Assembly: GCA_963931925.1 (NCBI GenBank)
Contig: OZ007572.1
Span: forward strand, 24,110,034-24,174,033
Source of the DNA: Onchidella celtica
Lineage: Eukaryota; Mollusca; Gastropoda; Systellommatophora; Onchidiidae
Length of the DNA stretch: 64,000 nucleotides
Direction: 5' to 3'
Below the pieces are notes generated by a model. The model was not told where the DNA came from, made no database searches, and was given only the letters and a program-made list of their open reading frames with translations. The translations under genes and the position numbers were made by a program. Below, one piece after another: positions 45,861 to 58,154 of this stretch (positions within the stretch are counted from its first letter, which is position 1; every line of letters starts with the position of its first letter).

Positions 45861-48800
45861 CTAAAAATAGAAAAAATGAATGAAACAGAAAGACTAAATG
45901 TGTGTGCGCCTGAAGAAAGGTCCCAGTTGTCAGTACAGCTATTTTTGAGCTAGAGGGTGAAAAGGTCGAAAAAGTCGTGCCTAGTCGGAAATGTACTTCT
46001 AGCAGAAAACACAAGTTTAACCATTTCTAAATAGCATATGAAAAGAATTTTGGAATATTTTATGTTTAAATATTAGATCTATTTTATTAATTATTTGTAC
46101 AACATGTGACTCTTCAGGAAGTAATATTGGAGTGATTGTTGCTAGGGGACCGTGGACTAATTAAAAAGATGTTATAGAGATAATACTGAGTAGTGTTCAC
46201 TGCTCATCTATAGTTTACTGTGTAACATGCCACTGTCCCCTAAAAACAGCCAAGTTGGATCTTGTTAGGAGAGCGCAGTATTTTACATAGAAAGCTAGAG
46301 CTGAGCAGTGAACACAACTCAGTAGTTTCCCTATCTGCCTTTGTAATATGCTCCCCCCAACAATATGCAAAAAGTCTGTCATGGGAGAGGGTTGTTAAAG
46401 CTGTTTTTCTCAAAAGTTTGTTTTTGCCCCCGTCTTACAAAATGTGTCATATCTTCAAAACTACTTAAGATATTGAAAAAATTTTAAAAGCAGCGTGTTC
46501 AGCATTGAATTTTCTAGAAGAATATGCCCTTATCTCAAAATATCCAAAATTTGCGACAACTGGGACCTTTCTCCAGGCACACACACAAATAATAAAATTA
46601 CAATGAAAATGGGGCAAATAAATTTCACACATTCCAATTTACAAAAATTTCTGCACTGCAATCCTCCCCTGTAAAATGAATTGAGCAATATTTTCACTGG
46701 TTAATTAGACAGAGCATCTTCTGAAATCACGATGCCAAATTTATGATCAAATCAGGTTTTGAAATTAGAAAAACTTCTTCAGCAGCATTCCAGGGACTTT
46801 TGCTGAAATTTCACCCCCCCACCAAGCAAAACGGCACAGGAGGAGGTCGTAGGGAGGGTATATAATGAAAGATTACAGAAATTGGGTCTGGGCAAGCTCT
46901 TTTTAACTTTGATGTACTGTTTTATGTTACAAGAGAAAAATAGTGGTGGGAGTGATTCACTGTGGTACACTATGGTCACTCTTTTTGCTCAATTCTACCA
47001 CCTAAATGACAGTTTCAAAAACTATAAAATTAATTTTCCTAGGTATCAATTAATCTAGCCCAGTCGCTTTTGTATCGAACAACTGTGCTCACTGAAGTTT
47101 GGGGCAATCTCTTAAAAATGTTGGCGTGAGGGTAAAATACAATCTACTTTTCTTGGTTCCCTTCAATATAAGCCCAATGCACAGGAGACTATCTGACATG
47201 TGTTCAGTTTGAAAATCAATTATCTTTGGGGGGCGGGAGTGGGTGGCGGATAGAAATGGAGACACTGGGGAAAGAAAGTTTGGGATAGCGAGCCCACAAC
47301 CCCGATCAAAACCAGATTAAGAGATTAAGGGAGCAGAAATCCAATTGTTGTCCTTGGCCCAAAATTGCAGGTTTTTAGTATTTTACTAGTGTTTAATAAA
47401 AAAAAAAGACTAATTCTGAAAGTTTTCCTTAGTTATCAAAACAACTTACTGATAAACAGCAGGCAATATTTTAACTCACCAACTTTTGGATATGTACTGG
47501 TCCCCCTTGACAATGGATCACTAACCCACTGGGATCGTTGCAGCCGAACAATTTTTCCACCTTGTTTCACTGTCTCCTCACCGAACATTTCACTTAGTAC
47601 TCTGATAACTAGAAAGATGTAAATAAATCAAGTGTTTATTGAGACAAAAACAAAATATTTTGGTTGCTTTACCCTTCACATTTAAAAAGAAATATATGAT
47701 GAAACTGGAACAATCAAAGTGTGTGTTTTCATTAAAAGTTTGGAAAAAATAAAGATCCAAAATGAATTCTACTTCAATATGAAATGTACAGAAAGAATGA
47801 AAGGCAAAATTTATTCAGTTCTTTTCAAACTGAGAACATTTCCAAAGTGAATTACATTGATATTCTGTACAATCATGTGAACATATAAATCTATAACACT
47901 ATAAAAAGTTTTTACCTGCAATAACTTTTCAAATTTGTCTCAAAATGTGGCAAGTGTCAACTTCATTTGTTCATGTGTAGCGCAGCTCTAGCAACAAACT
48001 CTTTCAACACAAATCAAGTTCAATTAATAGGTAATAATAGGTAATGACTTACTCATATCCTGGACTTTTTCATCATCCATCTTTTCAAAGGCCACAGCAG
48101 CTTCTCCTAACAACACACTTGTAAGAGCTGGCTTATTCACAATATTATTCAAATTGAGCCATGTCTGAAGACTACCTCTCTCTGAATCATCCTTGACGGC
48201 ACGTAAGAATACATCAAACTCAGATGACCAGAAAGCTTGTTCAAATTCAACGATTACCTTGTTGCTAGTAGACATGCCTTTGGGGGGAAAAAAAAAAAAG
48301 ACATTCTTTATCTTTACAACAAGCTAGTTCCAATTTCTTTCTTTTCTTGCCAAGGGTTACAAAAGAAAGTAAACTGTGCACACTGCAAAAAAATAGCTTT
48401 GTCTTTTAAATTTTTCGATGGACGGTGGAAATTGCCAGTGTGAACTTAATGGTTTTGCTCAATTTTTTCCTTTTTAAAGAGTTAATAAAGTAGCTCACTG
48501 AAAATGCATATCTGTTGAAACAAAACTACAAGAGCAGGTGTTGTTCTTGGGGACAAAGTAATGTTTCACAGAGGAGGAAGTCAACTGGCAAAGCCCCCCA
48601 GCACAAATTCCATTGACAAGTTGTGTTAAGAATAGTAAACCAAGAAAATTGCATGGTCTTACATTTATGTATTTACTGTCTCACTGACAGCTGAAACTGC
48701 AGCCCATTAACTACAGTTACTATTTTCAATTATTTTCCTGTTGAGATTCCCTAAAATCACACTCTGCTCTGTTCTTCTTTAACCCTCACCCTGCGCGGGG

Positions 48801-51800
48801 CGGCAATAGTCGGTATTGACTTGCAAGCGCTCACGTCGCACGGGCGGCAAAAGTCGGCCAGGTCAAGCTGACCGCGCCAGCCGTATTTTCACGCCTTGAG
48901 TCACTGACCTTTTTGAGACGTAACCACCGTCTTATTGTTCACTGTATCTCTTCTAAATCAAAGGCATTGTGACATGGACATGTTAACCAGTGAACCACTG
49001 GTCGGAATCACAAAGACTAAGCTTTCAAAGGCTCTCCCCACACTTTCAAAAGATGTAACATCGACATGCGAACTGTTGCTCAACAAATTTGAAATATTAT
49101 CTCATTTTCTCACAAGCTGACCACCATCTGGAGTTGTCTGTATCTAAGAGCCAATCAGAAACAAACTCTGAAATAATCTTTTCCCCAAATGCCCACATTG
49201 GTTTATTAGTATGTGTCAATCAGGATGAAACCATTTGTGTATGGCTTGGGAGGGCATGGCTAGTTATCATGCTTCGTTCTCACGAAAACTAAAGCTGTCA
49301 GTTTGGAATCATAAGTCAGATCATTGGTTAGAGTCTGACAGACTAAGGTTTTGCTGTTTAATTCATTATCAAGCGTGATAAGGCATAGCAGCAAATGTTT
49401 TCATACCGATCAATAAAAACCGAACCACGTGGATAGCGTATGTGGTCATCGTCTAGCGGCACGGGTCAGTGACCCCAGATAAGATTCTCTGTGAGTAAGG
49501 TCACTGACCGGGCAGCGGGCTTTACGGGTAGCGCGCGGGGTATGGGTAAACAACTGTGTGCTTTGTTGCTGTAAAGTCCTAAAATGTACACCCTGAGAAA
49601 AAAAGAAGAGAAGAAGAAAAAAAGCTGAAAAACGTCAACCACTCCTACTTACTAAGTTCATGTGCTGCCAACTGATATGCCTTGGGGAGGTCAGGTTCAA
49701 ACAACAAATCTCCAGATGATATAGCTGTAGAGGGTACAGCCACCACAACAATGTCTGCCTGTGTTTGAGATCCATCACGGAAACGAACAATCACCTTGTC
49801 CCTCTTCTTATCTACCTTCACTTGCCTTGCAACTTTGTTGAGATTCAGATGAAGAGGTGGTTCTTCAGGTGATCCACTCAGAAGCCTGGAAATAATTTAA
49901 TAAACACACTATGCATGCTCAGTACAATTTCTGGAAATAATTACAAATATATCACCTATTCAAAATTCATTCTTCTGTATTATTTCTGTTGTCAGAGATA
50001 ATGTTGATAAAATTTCCAGTCAACATTTTCTGATTTTTTTTTAACCATCAATCACTTCATGCCCTATGAATTTATGCTAATCCTCTGTGCAGTAATGACA
50101 CATTTCCTTTAGATAAATCAGTTAAATTGCAAAGATTTATTTTTCAGTTATTTCTCTTCATCACCAGACTGCTGTCATCTGAAGAGGCAGAATTCTAAAG
50201 CACAATATACAACTACAGATAAAAAGCATGGGTCAGAGCTCCCAGCTCCTACAATTCAGAGCAGAATGATGAATCTGAGGAGTAAGTCAGTGATTCACTT
50301 CATACTTACTCCATCAATACCTGCCTCTTTCAATAACGGTAGGAAAAAATCTTGTGTAAAAATCATTATTCTGTCTCACAATGTTCACAACTATCAACAT
50401 ATTTTGTGAGGCTTGCATGGAGAATTCCAGCTCCAATATTGGAAAGCCCTACAGAAATCAGTGTTTCAATAAATTTTACTATCCAAAAGCAGTTACTTTG
50501 GATTTCCTGCACCTTTCACTTTCATATTGCCTTGCATATACAACCCAACACCCCCCAGCCCTACTAGAGCCTCCAACCTGTGTTATCTGTCTGTTCCACA
50601 AAGCTTAAATCATTATTGTTGTTTTCAAGTTGAATAGAAATAAAAGTAAATACAGCACATCATTTCCATGTAATGGTCGCCATTGTAACTGCAGAATCCA
50701 CTGAAATAAACATAGGCTTAACTTGCTGGAGATGACTATCTCAATTTTGTAAATCTATGGGAAACTGGGCCAACTATGCAGCAGATAATGTATGAAACAA
50801 AGTTTCCTGATGATCAGAACTTGCTGGTATATGTTTACACCTTTTTCTCTTGTAGTAAAGTTGTAGTTGTCAAATTAAGCAGTTAAGTTCCATGGTTACC
50901 ATAAAACACCCACAACACGATGAAACAGCAGTCATACCTATCTATTAGCTCTCCCATGCCATCCACAAGTATTTTGTCATATCCAACATCCAACACTTCA
51001 GGTCTATAATGTCGAGTGGAGTAGTTTTCAATAATGTACGAAGGCAAACACTGCACCATAAGAGCTGAAGCACTGTTAATATTAAAAGAATTTTTTTTTA
51101 ATGACAGCCATGACAAATACAACAAAATGATAATGTGGCGGGGAATTGTCCGTACACAATGTCATCACCATTCCCTAAGACTGTAGTAACTAAAAAATTA
51201 GAAAAATCTATTGTCATATATATTTAACTGCATTCAAAGCCGTGTCAAATGATCTTGGTTATGGAATAGCCCAAAAATAATTGATTTACAAACTTTCAAA
51301 AATTCATCGTAACTAGACCAGCCATGCTAAAATAAAACAATTTTGTTCTATTCCTGAAAAGTAGCCAATACAGATTACTACAGTTCTAAGAAACGATGAC
51401 AATTTATTGTCTAATAAAAGATGGGCAATTCTCATGTGTAATTCTGCTGAAACTACCATGAAAAAACAAACCTGGACTGCCTGGGCCCACCTTTCCTTTT
51501 TCCCACCTGCCATTTTCTTATCTGTAGACAACAGAAATTCTTGCTTTGGAAACTCTAGTCTGTAAAATATAGGGTCTTCTTGGCAAGCCGGAACGAATCT
51601 TTGTGATATTGATGCTAGGTGAGCTTTGTGACGTTAATGCTAGGTGATCATATTAATCAACACCAACTAAACACCTGAACACGTAATATAAAAAATACCC
51701 AGACAATGTGTTGTATAGTTAAGGTGGAATTCTAGCCATGATCAATACACCATGGTGACTGCTACGGATTTCATGTTCAGGCTGCTTTTAGGAAGTTCAT

Positions 51801-54800
51801 TGGTTCCATTCCGAAGGCATTTTCATGTGAATGTGAAACAGTTACACTGTAATATATGTGTCACAAATCCCAGACTGGGAGATGTAATAGTTTATGACAG
51901 GACAACAATCACGAACAAACGAGTTTAACACTTAACAGAACAACCCATCAGACTCACACATTTATTAAACATAATTATACAGATAATAGCGCAATTACAT
52001 ACATTATATTATTGAAATGAACTGCCGTACAACGGCCTTATTCTCACACACACTCTCCCTCGGATCCACAATCCGGTAGTTACTCCTAAAGGCACTTCGG
52101 CCTCAGCCTCTCCCCTCAGGGTCTTAATAGCACATTAGTAATTCACTGGCACCGCAGTCTCTCAATATCACCTTCCTATTGTCATACACCTTAACACTCC
52201 CCTAGCACCTCAGCAGGGCAATAACACATTATCATTTCAATAGACATTATCATTTCACCAGTACATTATTAGTTCACTAGCCCCTCAACATGGCAATAGT
52301 GCATTATCACATTCACGCTCATATCTACGTCCCTGTCCGTGGCCTGACTGCCACGACTTTATGTGCTTCTACTGTCCTGCACTGACAGCCTCACTTCTGG
52401 CCTATGTGTGGCCTCCGGCCCTATGCTGGCCTATCCCCTGTGCTCATCGAGGTGGCTCTGCGGCCCGTCCTCGACACCTACAAGAATAACATTACATTGG
52501 TATAATACCCTACCATTTCTATTCACTCCACCTCTCCTTACAACCCATGAAGCGTACACACACTAGTTCACCTTTCACTCACCACACCTCTTACGGTAAC
52601 ACACCTCCATCGGAGTACACACTACTCACTCGCGCTACAACTCCATGAACTCACTTTCATCTATCGCTCGTGGCGCACATTGCTATATCCAATATCAAGG
52701 ACTTCCACATTCCTCACATATACTTATTTACATCATGGTAATAGACGAATATAATATAATACATCAATCATAATAATCAATCAACATTCTACATACCAGT
52801 CATCACTGGAAAGACTCTCTCACTAGTCTTCTCGACTGCTCCCCTTATGTCCGCCCGATGGGCTCTTATTCACAGGTCCGTTCCGTAGGACCTTCTAACT
52901 TGCAGTGATAGTAATACAGCGTTTTCGCCTCATTCAGACCCTCCCACTACTCACAACAGCACGCTTAACTTACTTGTCTACGTGCGTTAATTTTACTCTA
53001 CACCCGCTCTGTAGCAATCCCCTTAACTGCACTCACTCCACTCGTGACAATATGCATTTCAAACTTTTGGAAAGTTCATTTCATGTTTTGGAATTTTTCA
53101 GTTGAAAGAATGGACAAAAAAACAAACTTTTCTAGGATGTTTGGGTGAATGATATAAGATTGTGAGGCTAATCTAATGCTTACTAAAGACATACCTATCA
53201 GATTCGACAATTTCTCCTTTAAGTAAAACCTGGTCAATAGCATTTTTCATGGACATTTCAACTTTTGCAAAGGCCGAATCATTCAACGCCTGTCCCAGAA
53301 TCTAAAGAAAATTCAAAGATCAAAGACATGAAAGTAGGGGATAAAACTAAACTCAAAAAATGTCACAAACAGATGCAGCCAAAGATTGAACGTATCGAGT
53401 AAAAATGTTAAAAAGAGAACAAAAACCCTTCCTTCAGCACAAGTTACTTCAAGTGTTCAAGAAGTTCAAGCTTACGTTACATTCCAATTATTCTCTTTCT
53501 GAATTTTGTTCACTAGGCCACAAATGCAAAATACTAACAGCTTTCCATTGACTTCATCAGTAACACATCAGTGAAAGTTTTGTTTTCAATTTGTAAATGA
53601 ATAAGAAAAAAATTACTGTGGTTACATTTATTAAAATCTATTTTGGATGAGCCCGCTGTAATTAAATTTTTGTACAAGAAGAATCTAAAATCAAATCTAC
53701 CCTCAACATGCAAATGCTTTCAATAGGCCAAACCACCTGGCCAGTTCCCTCCACAATCATGCAGATGAACCTCACAGAACCACCACAGACTAATGATTTA
53801 CAAAATAATCAACTCCACGTACAGAATACTTCACATCACTCAAATCTTGTCCTGGGTACAGTGTAAATACATGTATTTATCACACCTTCGATTTTCAAAC
53901 TTTCAAAGCCAAATACTTTAAAAAGGAAAGGAGGACAGCCAAATAATTTAAATTGGAAAGAAAGACCTACAGGTACAACAAAAATACCAGACCTTGGCAG
54001 CCTGATGTGTGATATCTTTAAGGTCATCTCCACTGTATGTTTTCTTCTGCCATGGAATAATCAATTGGGGATTTTTTATTGATACAACTTTGAGATCAAA
54101 GTCCTCCGCCAGTTCCAGTAAAGGGTTATTCTTTGCAATAACATTAAATGCAGAGCCACCAAGATCTACCTCTGCACCTGGAAAGAAAAAAGAGAAAAAG
54201 AAATGATTTTGTATCATTATTGCAAATCTATTTACTCTCGTAAAGATTGGCTCAAACATTGGCAAAACAAATTACATTTTCTTTATCTGATTTCTTTAGG
54301 CTTTTTTTTTTTACACTATGTTAAAAAAAAGGTTAGCATTTGGTCTGGACCTAATCATAGACTTCAAACTAATTTTTTCTCCTATCATTTGTCTCTTGAT
54401 GTCTAATTTAGATAATGAATGCATTCAAGTGGTTAATGCAACTTTGGCATGTGTCTTACTTGAAATCAGTTTTATTACGTCGTTTACTGTCAGTACATGC
54501 CAACAAAATGTTTTCACTCACTGATCACTTTCCTTGTACATTACACAGTTCATTTTTAGCAACAGCAGACTGCTTTAAAATACATTCCCACACCTGGTAT
54601 TCATAACTGCTTTCAGGTATCCTGTGTGTTTAAAAAGATGAGGAGACTTTCTTGTACCATTACCAGTTATAGTACTTCCTGTTCCCTGTAATTGATACCC
54701 ACTGGAGTTCTGCGGCCCAAAGGAATTTTTACAGTGTTTGTTTTTTGTTTTTGTGGTACATGCTCTGACCATGCTTGGTAAATAAGCACATTTCTGAAAA

Positions 54801-57181
54801 CCTTGGCAGCCCACATTTAACTTATACCATAAATGTCTGAAAGATGATTTCATTCACTTCTTAACGCTCACCTTGCGCGCTACCCGTAAAGCCCGCTGCC
54901 CGGTCAGTGACCTTACTCACGGAGAATCTTATCTGGGGTCACTGACCCGTGCCGCTAGACGATGACCACATACGCTGTCCACATGGTACGGTTTTTTATT
55001 GATCGGTATGAAAACATTTGCTGCTATGCCTTATCACGCTTAATAATGAATTAACCAGCAAAACCTTAGTCTGTCAGTCTCTAACCAATGATCTGACTTA
55101 TGATTCCAAACTGACAGCTTTAGTTTTCATGAGAACGAAGCATGATAACTAGCCACGCCCTCCCAAGCCAAACACAAATGGTTTCATCCTGATTGACACA
55201 TACTAATAAACCAATGTGGGCATTTGGGGAAAAGATTATTTCAGAGTTTGTTTCTGATTGGTTCTTAGATACAGACAACTCCAGATGGAGAAATTGAGAT
55301 AATATTGCAAATTTGTTGAGCAACAGTTCGCATGTCGATGTTACATCTTTTGAAAGTGTGGGGAGAGCCTTTGAAAGCTTAGTCTTTGTGATTCCGACCA
55401 GTGGTTCACTGGTTAACATGTCCATGTCACAATGCATTTGATTTAGAAGAGATACAATGAACAATAAGACGGTGGTTACGTCTAAAAAAGGTCAGTGACC
55501 CGAGGCGTGTAAATACGGCTTCCGCGCGGCACGGTCAGCTTGACCTTGCCGACTAAAGCTGCCCGTGCGGTGTGCGCGCTTGTGAGTCAATACTGACATT
55601 TGCCGCCCTGCGCAGGGTGAGGGCTAATCTTCTTTCACCACATACTATTATTTATCCACACTCCATTTATTTATTTTTTTTTTAATGACACAAATATGGT
55701 GTGACAAGCAAGACAGTAAGAAAATAAATTCAATATAACTGAGATCTCAGCAAAAAAAATTTAAACTTCATTCAGTTCTATTAAAATCTGCCGAAATTCA
55801 AACTGCTTTATGTTAACAACTGCGACATATGAATTACGTTTGAAAACACACTGGGCGATTCCAAGCAAGTAGGTCCTGAGGTCAAAATTTTCAAAATAGG
55901 TTTATATCATGGTTTTAAATTAGAGGTAAAAGGTAAAGGACTCTAGGTTGAAGGTCCATATTAATTTTTTGAGTTTTAGAAGGTCAAGGTCGTTATTTTA
56001 TTCGTTGTTAGGTAAAAATTGGCCAGAATTTCACTCTCGTCCAGAAAGTAGGTGCATGTTTTTAAACATCTGCTGAAGTTCCTGGTTTATAATTAGGATG
56101 CAGCCTTATTGTCTACATGATAGCCCCTTTATAAAGGAACAATTGTACACCAGTTTTGTTGGACTGGGTATTTTACTATTGACAACATTTTAGAGGTTAG
56201 TTTGTCACGCCGAAACGTTTTTTTCCCTTTTTTTAATGTGTAAACTTAGAAACTTAAAAAATCAAAATACCCTTCGAAATGACTTATGGCCAGGATATGA
56301 GATATAAACAAACCAAATTTAAACAAAATTGGTTAAAACATAAAAGAGCTGTCAATAATCGAAATAGCGTCACGCCGTAACGGTCACTTTTATCCTTCTC
56401 TCATATAAACTTAAAAACCATTAAATTTGCTACCATTATGGTAACTAAGTTTGTCCTTTTACCCATCACATATATGTAAAGATAGGACCTCAAGTCCATC
56501 TAGGGGACGTGAATTTTACAACTAGAGTTTATGACCAAAAAAAAAGGGCTTTTTCGTCATGCTGTAACGGTCAAGGGTTTGACCACCTCATTAACTTTTG
56601 ATTTTATTTCTCTAGGTGCCATCCTAAACACAATAAATCCTAGTTGATTAGTGTGAAATTTTAAGTCTGTATTGTTACTAATAATCCTTCTAGAAAAGAT
56701 AAAAGGCAAAAAAGTGCCCTTTTTGGTCACGCCGTAACGCTTGGAATCGCCCCACTGTCAAAAATTGGTCACCTGACCAATGCAACTCATGATTATGTAG
56801 ATAGCTGTGGATTAATAGTTTAATTTCTAAGGTGAATTAAAATGAGGACTGCTACGGGTTAGGTGACAAGTTGCAAACAAAATTACCTCTTGCTTTCATG
56901 TTTGTAAGCTTGTCTGTCCAGACTCGCCCACCATAACGATCTTTTCTGGCCTCATAAAGTTTAACTGTAAAATTTGATCGATCTGATGATATCCTTCGAG
57001 CAGCTGCAAGGCCTGCCATGCCAGCACCAATAACAATAACTTCCTTTGGAAGGCCAACTCCCACCACCATTTCCTCTGCATTCTGTTCTGTTTCTTTTGA
57101 TAACTTCTGTCCAGTAATGCATACACTTAAAAAACAACATGAAAAGCTTGCAATGAAAACTGACTGTAACCTGTGCTGCAT
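45490..57181 (-). CDS. Secretory-pathway flavin amine oxidase, 8 exons, 559 residues
   Basis: Exons (minus): 56887-57181, 53993-54177, 53195-53301, 50938-51072, 49653-49885, 48053-48277, 47480-47608 and 45490-45860. They total 1680 bp and join in frame at GT-AG sites. The product should oxidise an amine or polyamine using FAD and oxygen; the substrate is unknown. Residues 1-24 are a signal peptide. The dinucleotide-binding GAGMAG is at 52-57, with E77 and the GGRVWT motif after it. K325 is in NKVIVEFE, at the place of the flavin-contacting lysine of LSD1/polyamine oxidases. The C-terminal FAD motif is FAGEYTTFDAHGT (456-468). Residues 488-559 are a lysine- and glutamate-rich tail ending KKTEL; KTEL is a KDEL-like ER retention signal. 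This fits an ER-lumen enzyme of the spermine oxidase/LSD1 superfamily, not a nuclear demethylase. Introns hold a solo LTR and inverted MITEs. Confidence 0.92.
47480..47608 (-). CDS. Amine oxidase exon 7
   Basis: Encodes IIRVLSEMFGEETVKQGG, then QRSQWVSDPLSRGTSTYPKVG, the W-x-x-D-P-x-S-x-G-x-x-S/T segment typical of flavin amine oxidases. Phase 1 in and out; donor GTGAGT. Confidence 0.92.
48053..48277 (-). CDS. Amine oxidase exon 6
   Basis: Encodes NKVIVEFEQAFW with the conserved lysine K325, then a variable segment and a helix LGEAAVAFEKMDDEKVQDM. Phase 1 in and out; donor GTAAGT. Confidence 0.9.
48779..49550. mobile_element. piggyBac-like MITE, copy 1 (amine oxidase intron 5)
   Basis: The element is 48783-49546 (764 bp). 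The left end TTAA CCCTCACCCTGCGCG and the right end, read inverted, CCCATACCCCGCGCGC are imperfect inverted repeats. TTAA precedes it; TAAA follows, perhaps a decayed TTAA. TTAA duplications and CCC-starting ends fit piggyBac-type elements. It shares most of its length with 54865-55623 in reverse orientation. A 61-codon frame in it is broken relative to the other copy. Confidence 0.75.
49653..49885 (-). CDS. Amine oxidase exon 5
   Basis: Encodes LLSGSPEEPP, the beta-strands VARQVKVDKKRDKVIVRF, and DIVVVAVPSTAISSGDLLFEP, the family's VxxTxP-like strand and loop. Enters in phase 2, leaves in phase 1 at GTAAGT. Confidence 0.9.
50938..51072 (-). CDS. Amine oxidase exon 4
   Basis: Acceptor ATTAACAG, donor GTATGA. 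Encodes a segment with HYRPEVLDVGYDKILVDGMG, matching the family block before the second half of the FAD domain; phase 2 in and out. Confidence 0.88.
51160..51401. mobile_element. MITE of about 240 bp, copy B (amine oxidase, 5' of exon 4)
   Basis: Inverted ends TGTCATCACCATTCCCTAAG and, from the other side, TTGTCATCGTTTCTTAGAAC, each followed by CTGTAGTAA. Its interior (ACTGCATTCAAAG, AATGATCTTGGTTA, AATAAAACA) matches 33640-33893 in the opposite orientation. It lies in amine oxidase intron 3, less than 100 bp upstream of the exon 4 acceptor. Confidence 0.75.
51859..53049 (-). mobile_element. Solo LTR of a Ty3/gypsy-type element
   Basis: A 1191-bp segment beginning TGTCACAAAT and ending CTCGTGACA, flanked by a perfect 5-bp duplication ATATG (51854-51858 and 53050-53054). 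Its length and TGTCA...CTCGTGACA ends resemble the Gmr1-like LTR, but the interior differs, so it is another family. AATAAA occurs on the minus strand about 120 bp before one end, which suggests minus orientation. It arose by recombination between the LTRs of a full element in amine oxidase intron 3. Confidence 0.85.
53195..53301 (-). CDS. Amine oxidase exon 3
   Basis: Acceptor TTTCTTTAG, donor GTATGT. Encodes ILGQALNDSAF...LLKGEIVESD, an alpha-helical substrate-domain segment, leaving in phase 2. The solo LTR ends 146 bp beyond its donor. Confidence 0.88.
53993..54177 (-). CDS. Amine oxidase exon 2
   Basis: Follows a pyrimidine-rich acceptor (TTTCTTTCCAG). Encodes AEVDLGGSAFNVIAKNNPLLELAE, the family's second FAD-contact segment, and ends QAAK in phase 0. 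The donor GTCTGG is weaker than the others in this gene. Confidence 0.88.
54861..55627. mobile_element. piggyBac-like MITE, copy 2 (amine oxidase intron 1)
   Basis: The element is 54865-55623 (759 bp), flanked by TTAA and CTAA. It is inverted relative to copy 1. The minus strand has a 114-codon frame (55120-55464). Copy 1 has a 13-bp insertion that breaks the same frame. Without a known domain I treat the frame as incidental. Confidence 0.75.
55852..56754. mobile_element. Inverted-repeat DNA element, 0.9 kb (amine oxidase intron 1)
   Basis: TGGGCGATTCCAAGC at the left end is repeated inverted at the right end (GCTTGGAATCGCCCCA). Inside, CACGCCGTAACG or close variants occur near 56207, 56371, 56559 and 56729, the last merging with the right terminal repeat. 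It has no long frame. Confidence 0.65.
56887..57181 (-). CDS. Amine oxidase exon 1
   Basis: Starts at ATG in a good context (GCCATG). It encodes the signal peptide MQHRLQSVFIASF..., a short acidic linker, the FAD-binding beta-alpha-beta unit with GAGMAG, and ends at KAR in phase 1 before GTAATT. No earlier in-frame ATG lies in the open frame. Confidence 0.9.
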
Positions 57182-57740
57182 GGCGTTGGAATATTTCCTG
57201 TGAAATAAAATGTCAATGGTTATGTTACAACCCCTCTGCTCTGAATTGTGGTCTTACATGTATGAAAAACTTCATTCAACATTAACCATGATTTCAATCT
57301 GTGATGAAATGTTCATTCATTGCTATTGATGACAAGCTGCTTCCAGAGAGAGTTCCCCATGTCCCGACTCTTAAGTCTTAACTGATTTTCTTTTGGTTTT
57401 TTTGTTGAAAGGGTAAGGGACTGGGTTAGATTAAGCTTAGGGATAAAGATAAGGTTTCGGGTTGGGATAGGTTTATGATTGCAACCCAGCCAGCATCCCA
57501 ATGTCATTTTCATACAGTGGATTTGCATAGGATTTCCACAGTGTAGGTATGTTTAACGAACATGTGTATTTGCTATGTCAAACTAATTGCAGTGCGATGT
57601 CTAACCAATGGATCAACATAAAATTGATGTCATTTCTATTTTATAAGTAAATTTGAAGTAAATCCTATGTTTCGGATTGACACAGGGTTGCTGGCTGGCT
57701 AGAGACTGACTGGGTGGTTGCAACCAATAGAACCTTTCGT

Positions 57741-58079
57741 TTCTAGTAACATTTGGTGGTCCTGCTGCTTTAGTTAGCCATCTTGACACTTTGGCACATT
57801 TGATACTGCTGGAAATACTGGAATCTATACTCCCGATGCTATGAGCTATTCTCAGCAATGAATCACTGAGCCATGCGTTTACTATGATTAAACATCCCTG
57901 CAGAAGACTAACTTGCCAGGGGGCTTGCTCCCCCCCTCTTTGCACACAGCTGCTCCTAAAGTCGTGTCCTTGTGGGGAACCCTATATCCTCACATTTGGC
58001 TTCAACCGGTATCAATCAGCCATTGAAGCGTCAAGATGGCAAACTAAAGCAGCAGGACCCTAAAATGCTACTAGTTACT
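57741..58079. repeat. Fold-back repeat upstream of the amine oxidase gene
   Basis: Arms of about 50 bp containing GGTCCTGCTGCTTTAGTT and GCCATCTTGAC (57741-57790) recur inverted at 58027-58079, separated by about 235 bp. Confidence 0.75.
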
Positions 58080-58154
58080 AGTGCCAACCCTTCCCCTGAC
58101 TTCACTTGCGCTCATTGCTTTCTCTCTGTCAAGTTTTTTCTGCCTCCTTGAAAA

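Noticed and set aside
55120-55464. 114-codon gene in the piggyBac-like MITE
   Set aside because: The frame is broken in the other copy and lacks any known domain, so it is probably incidental.
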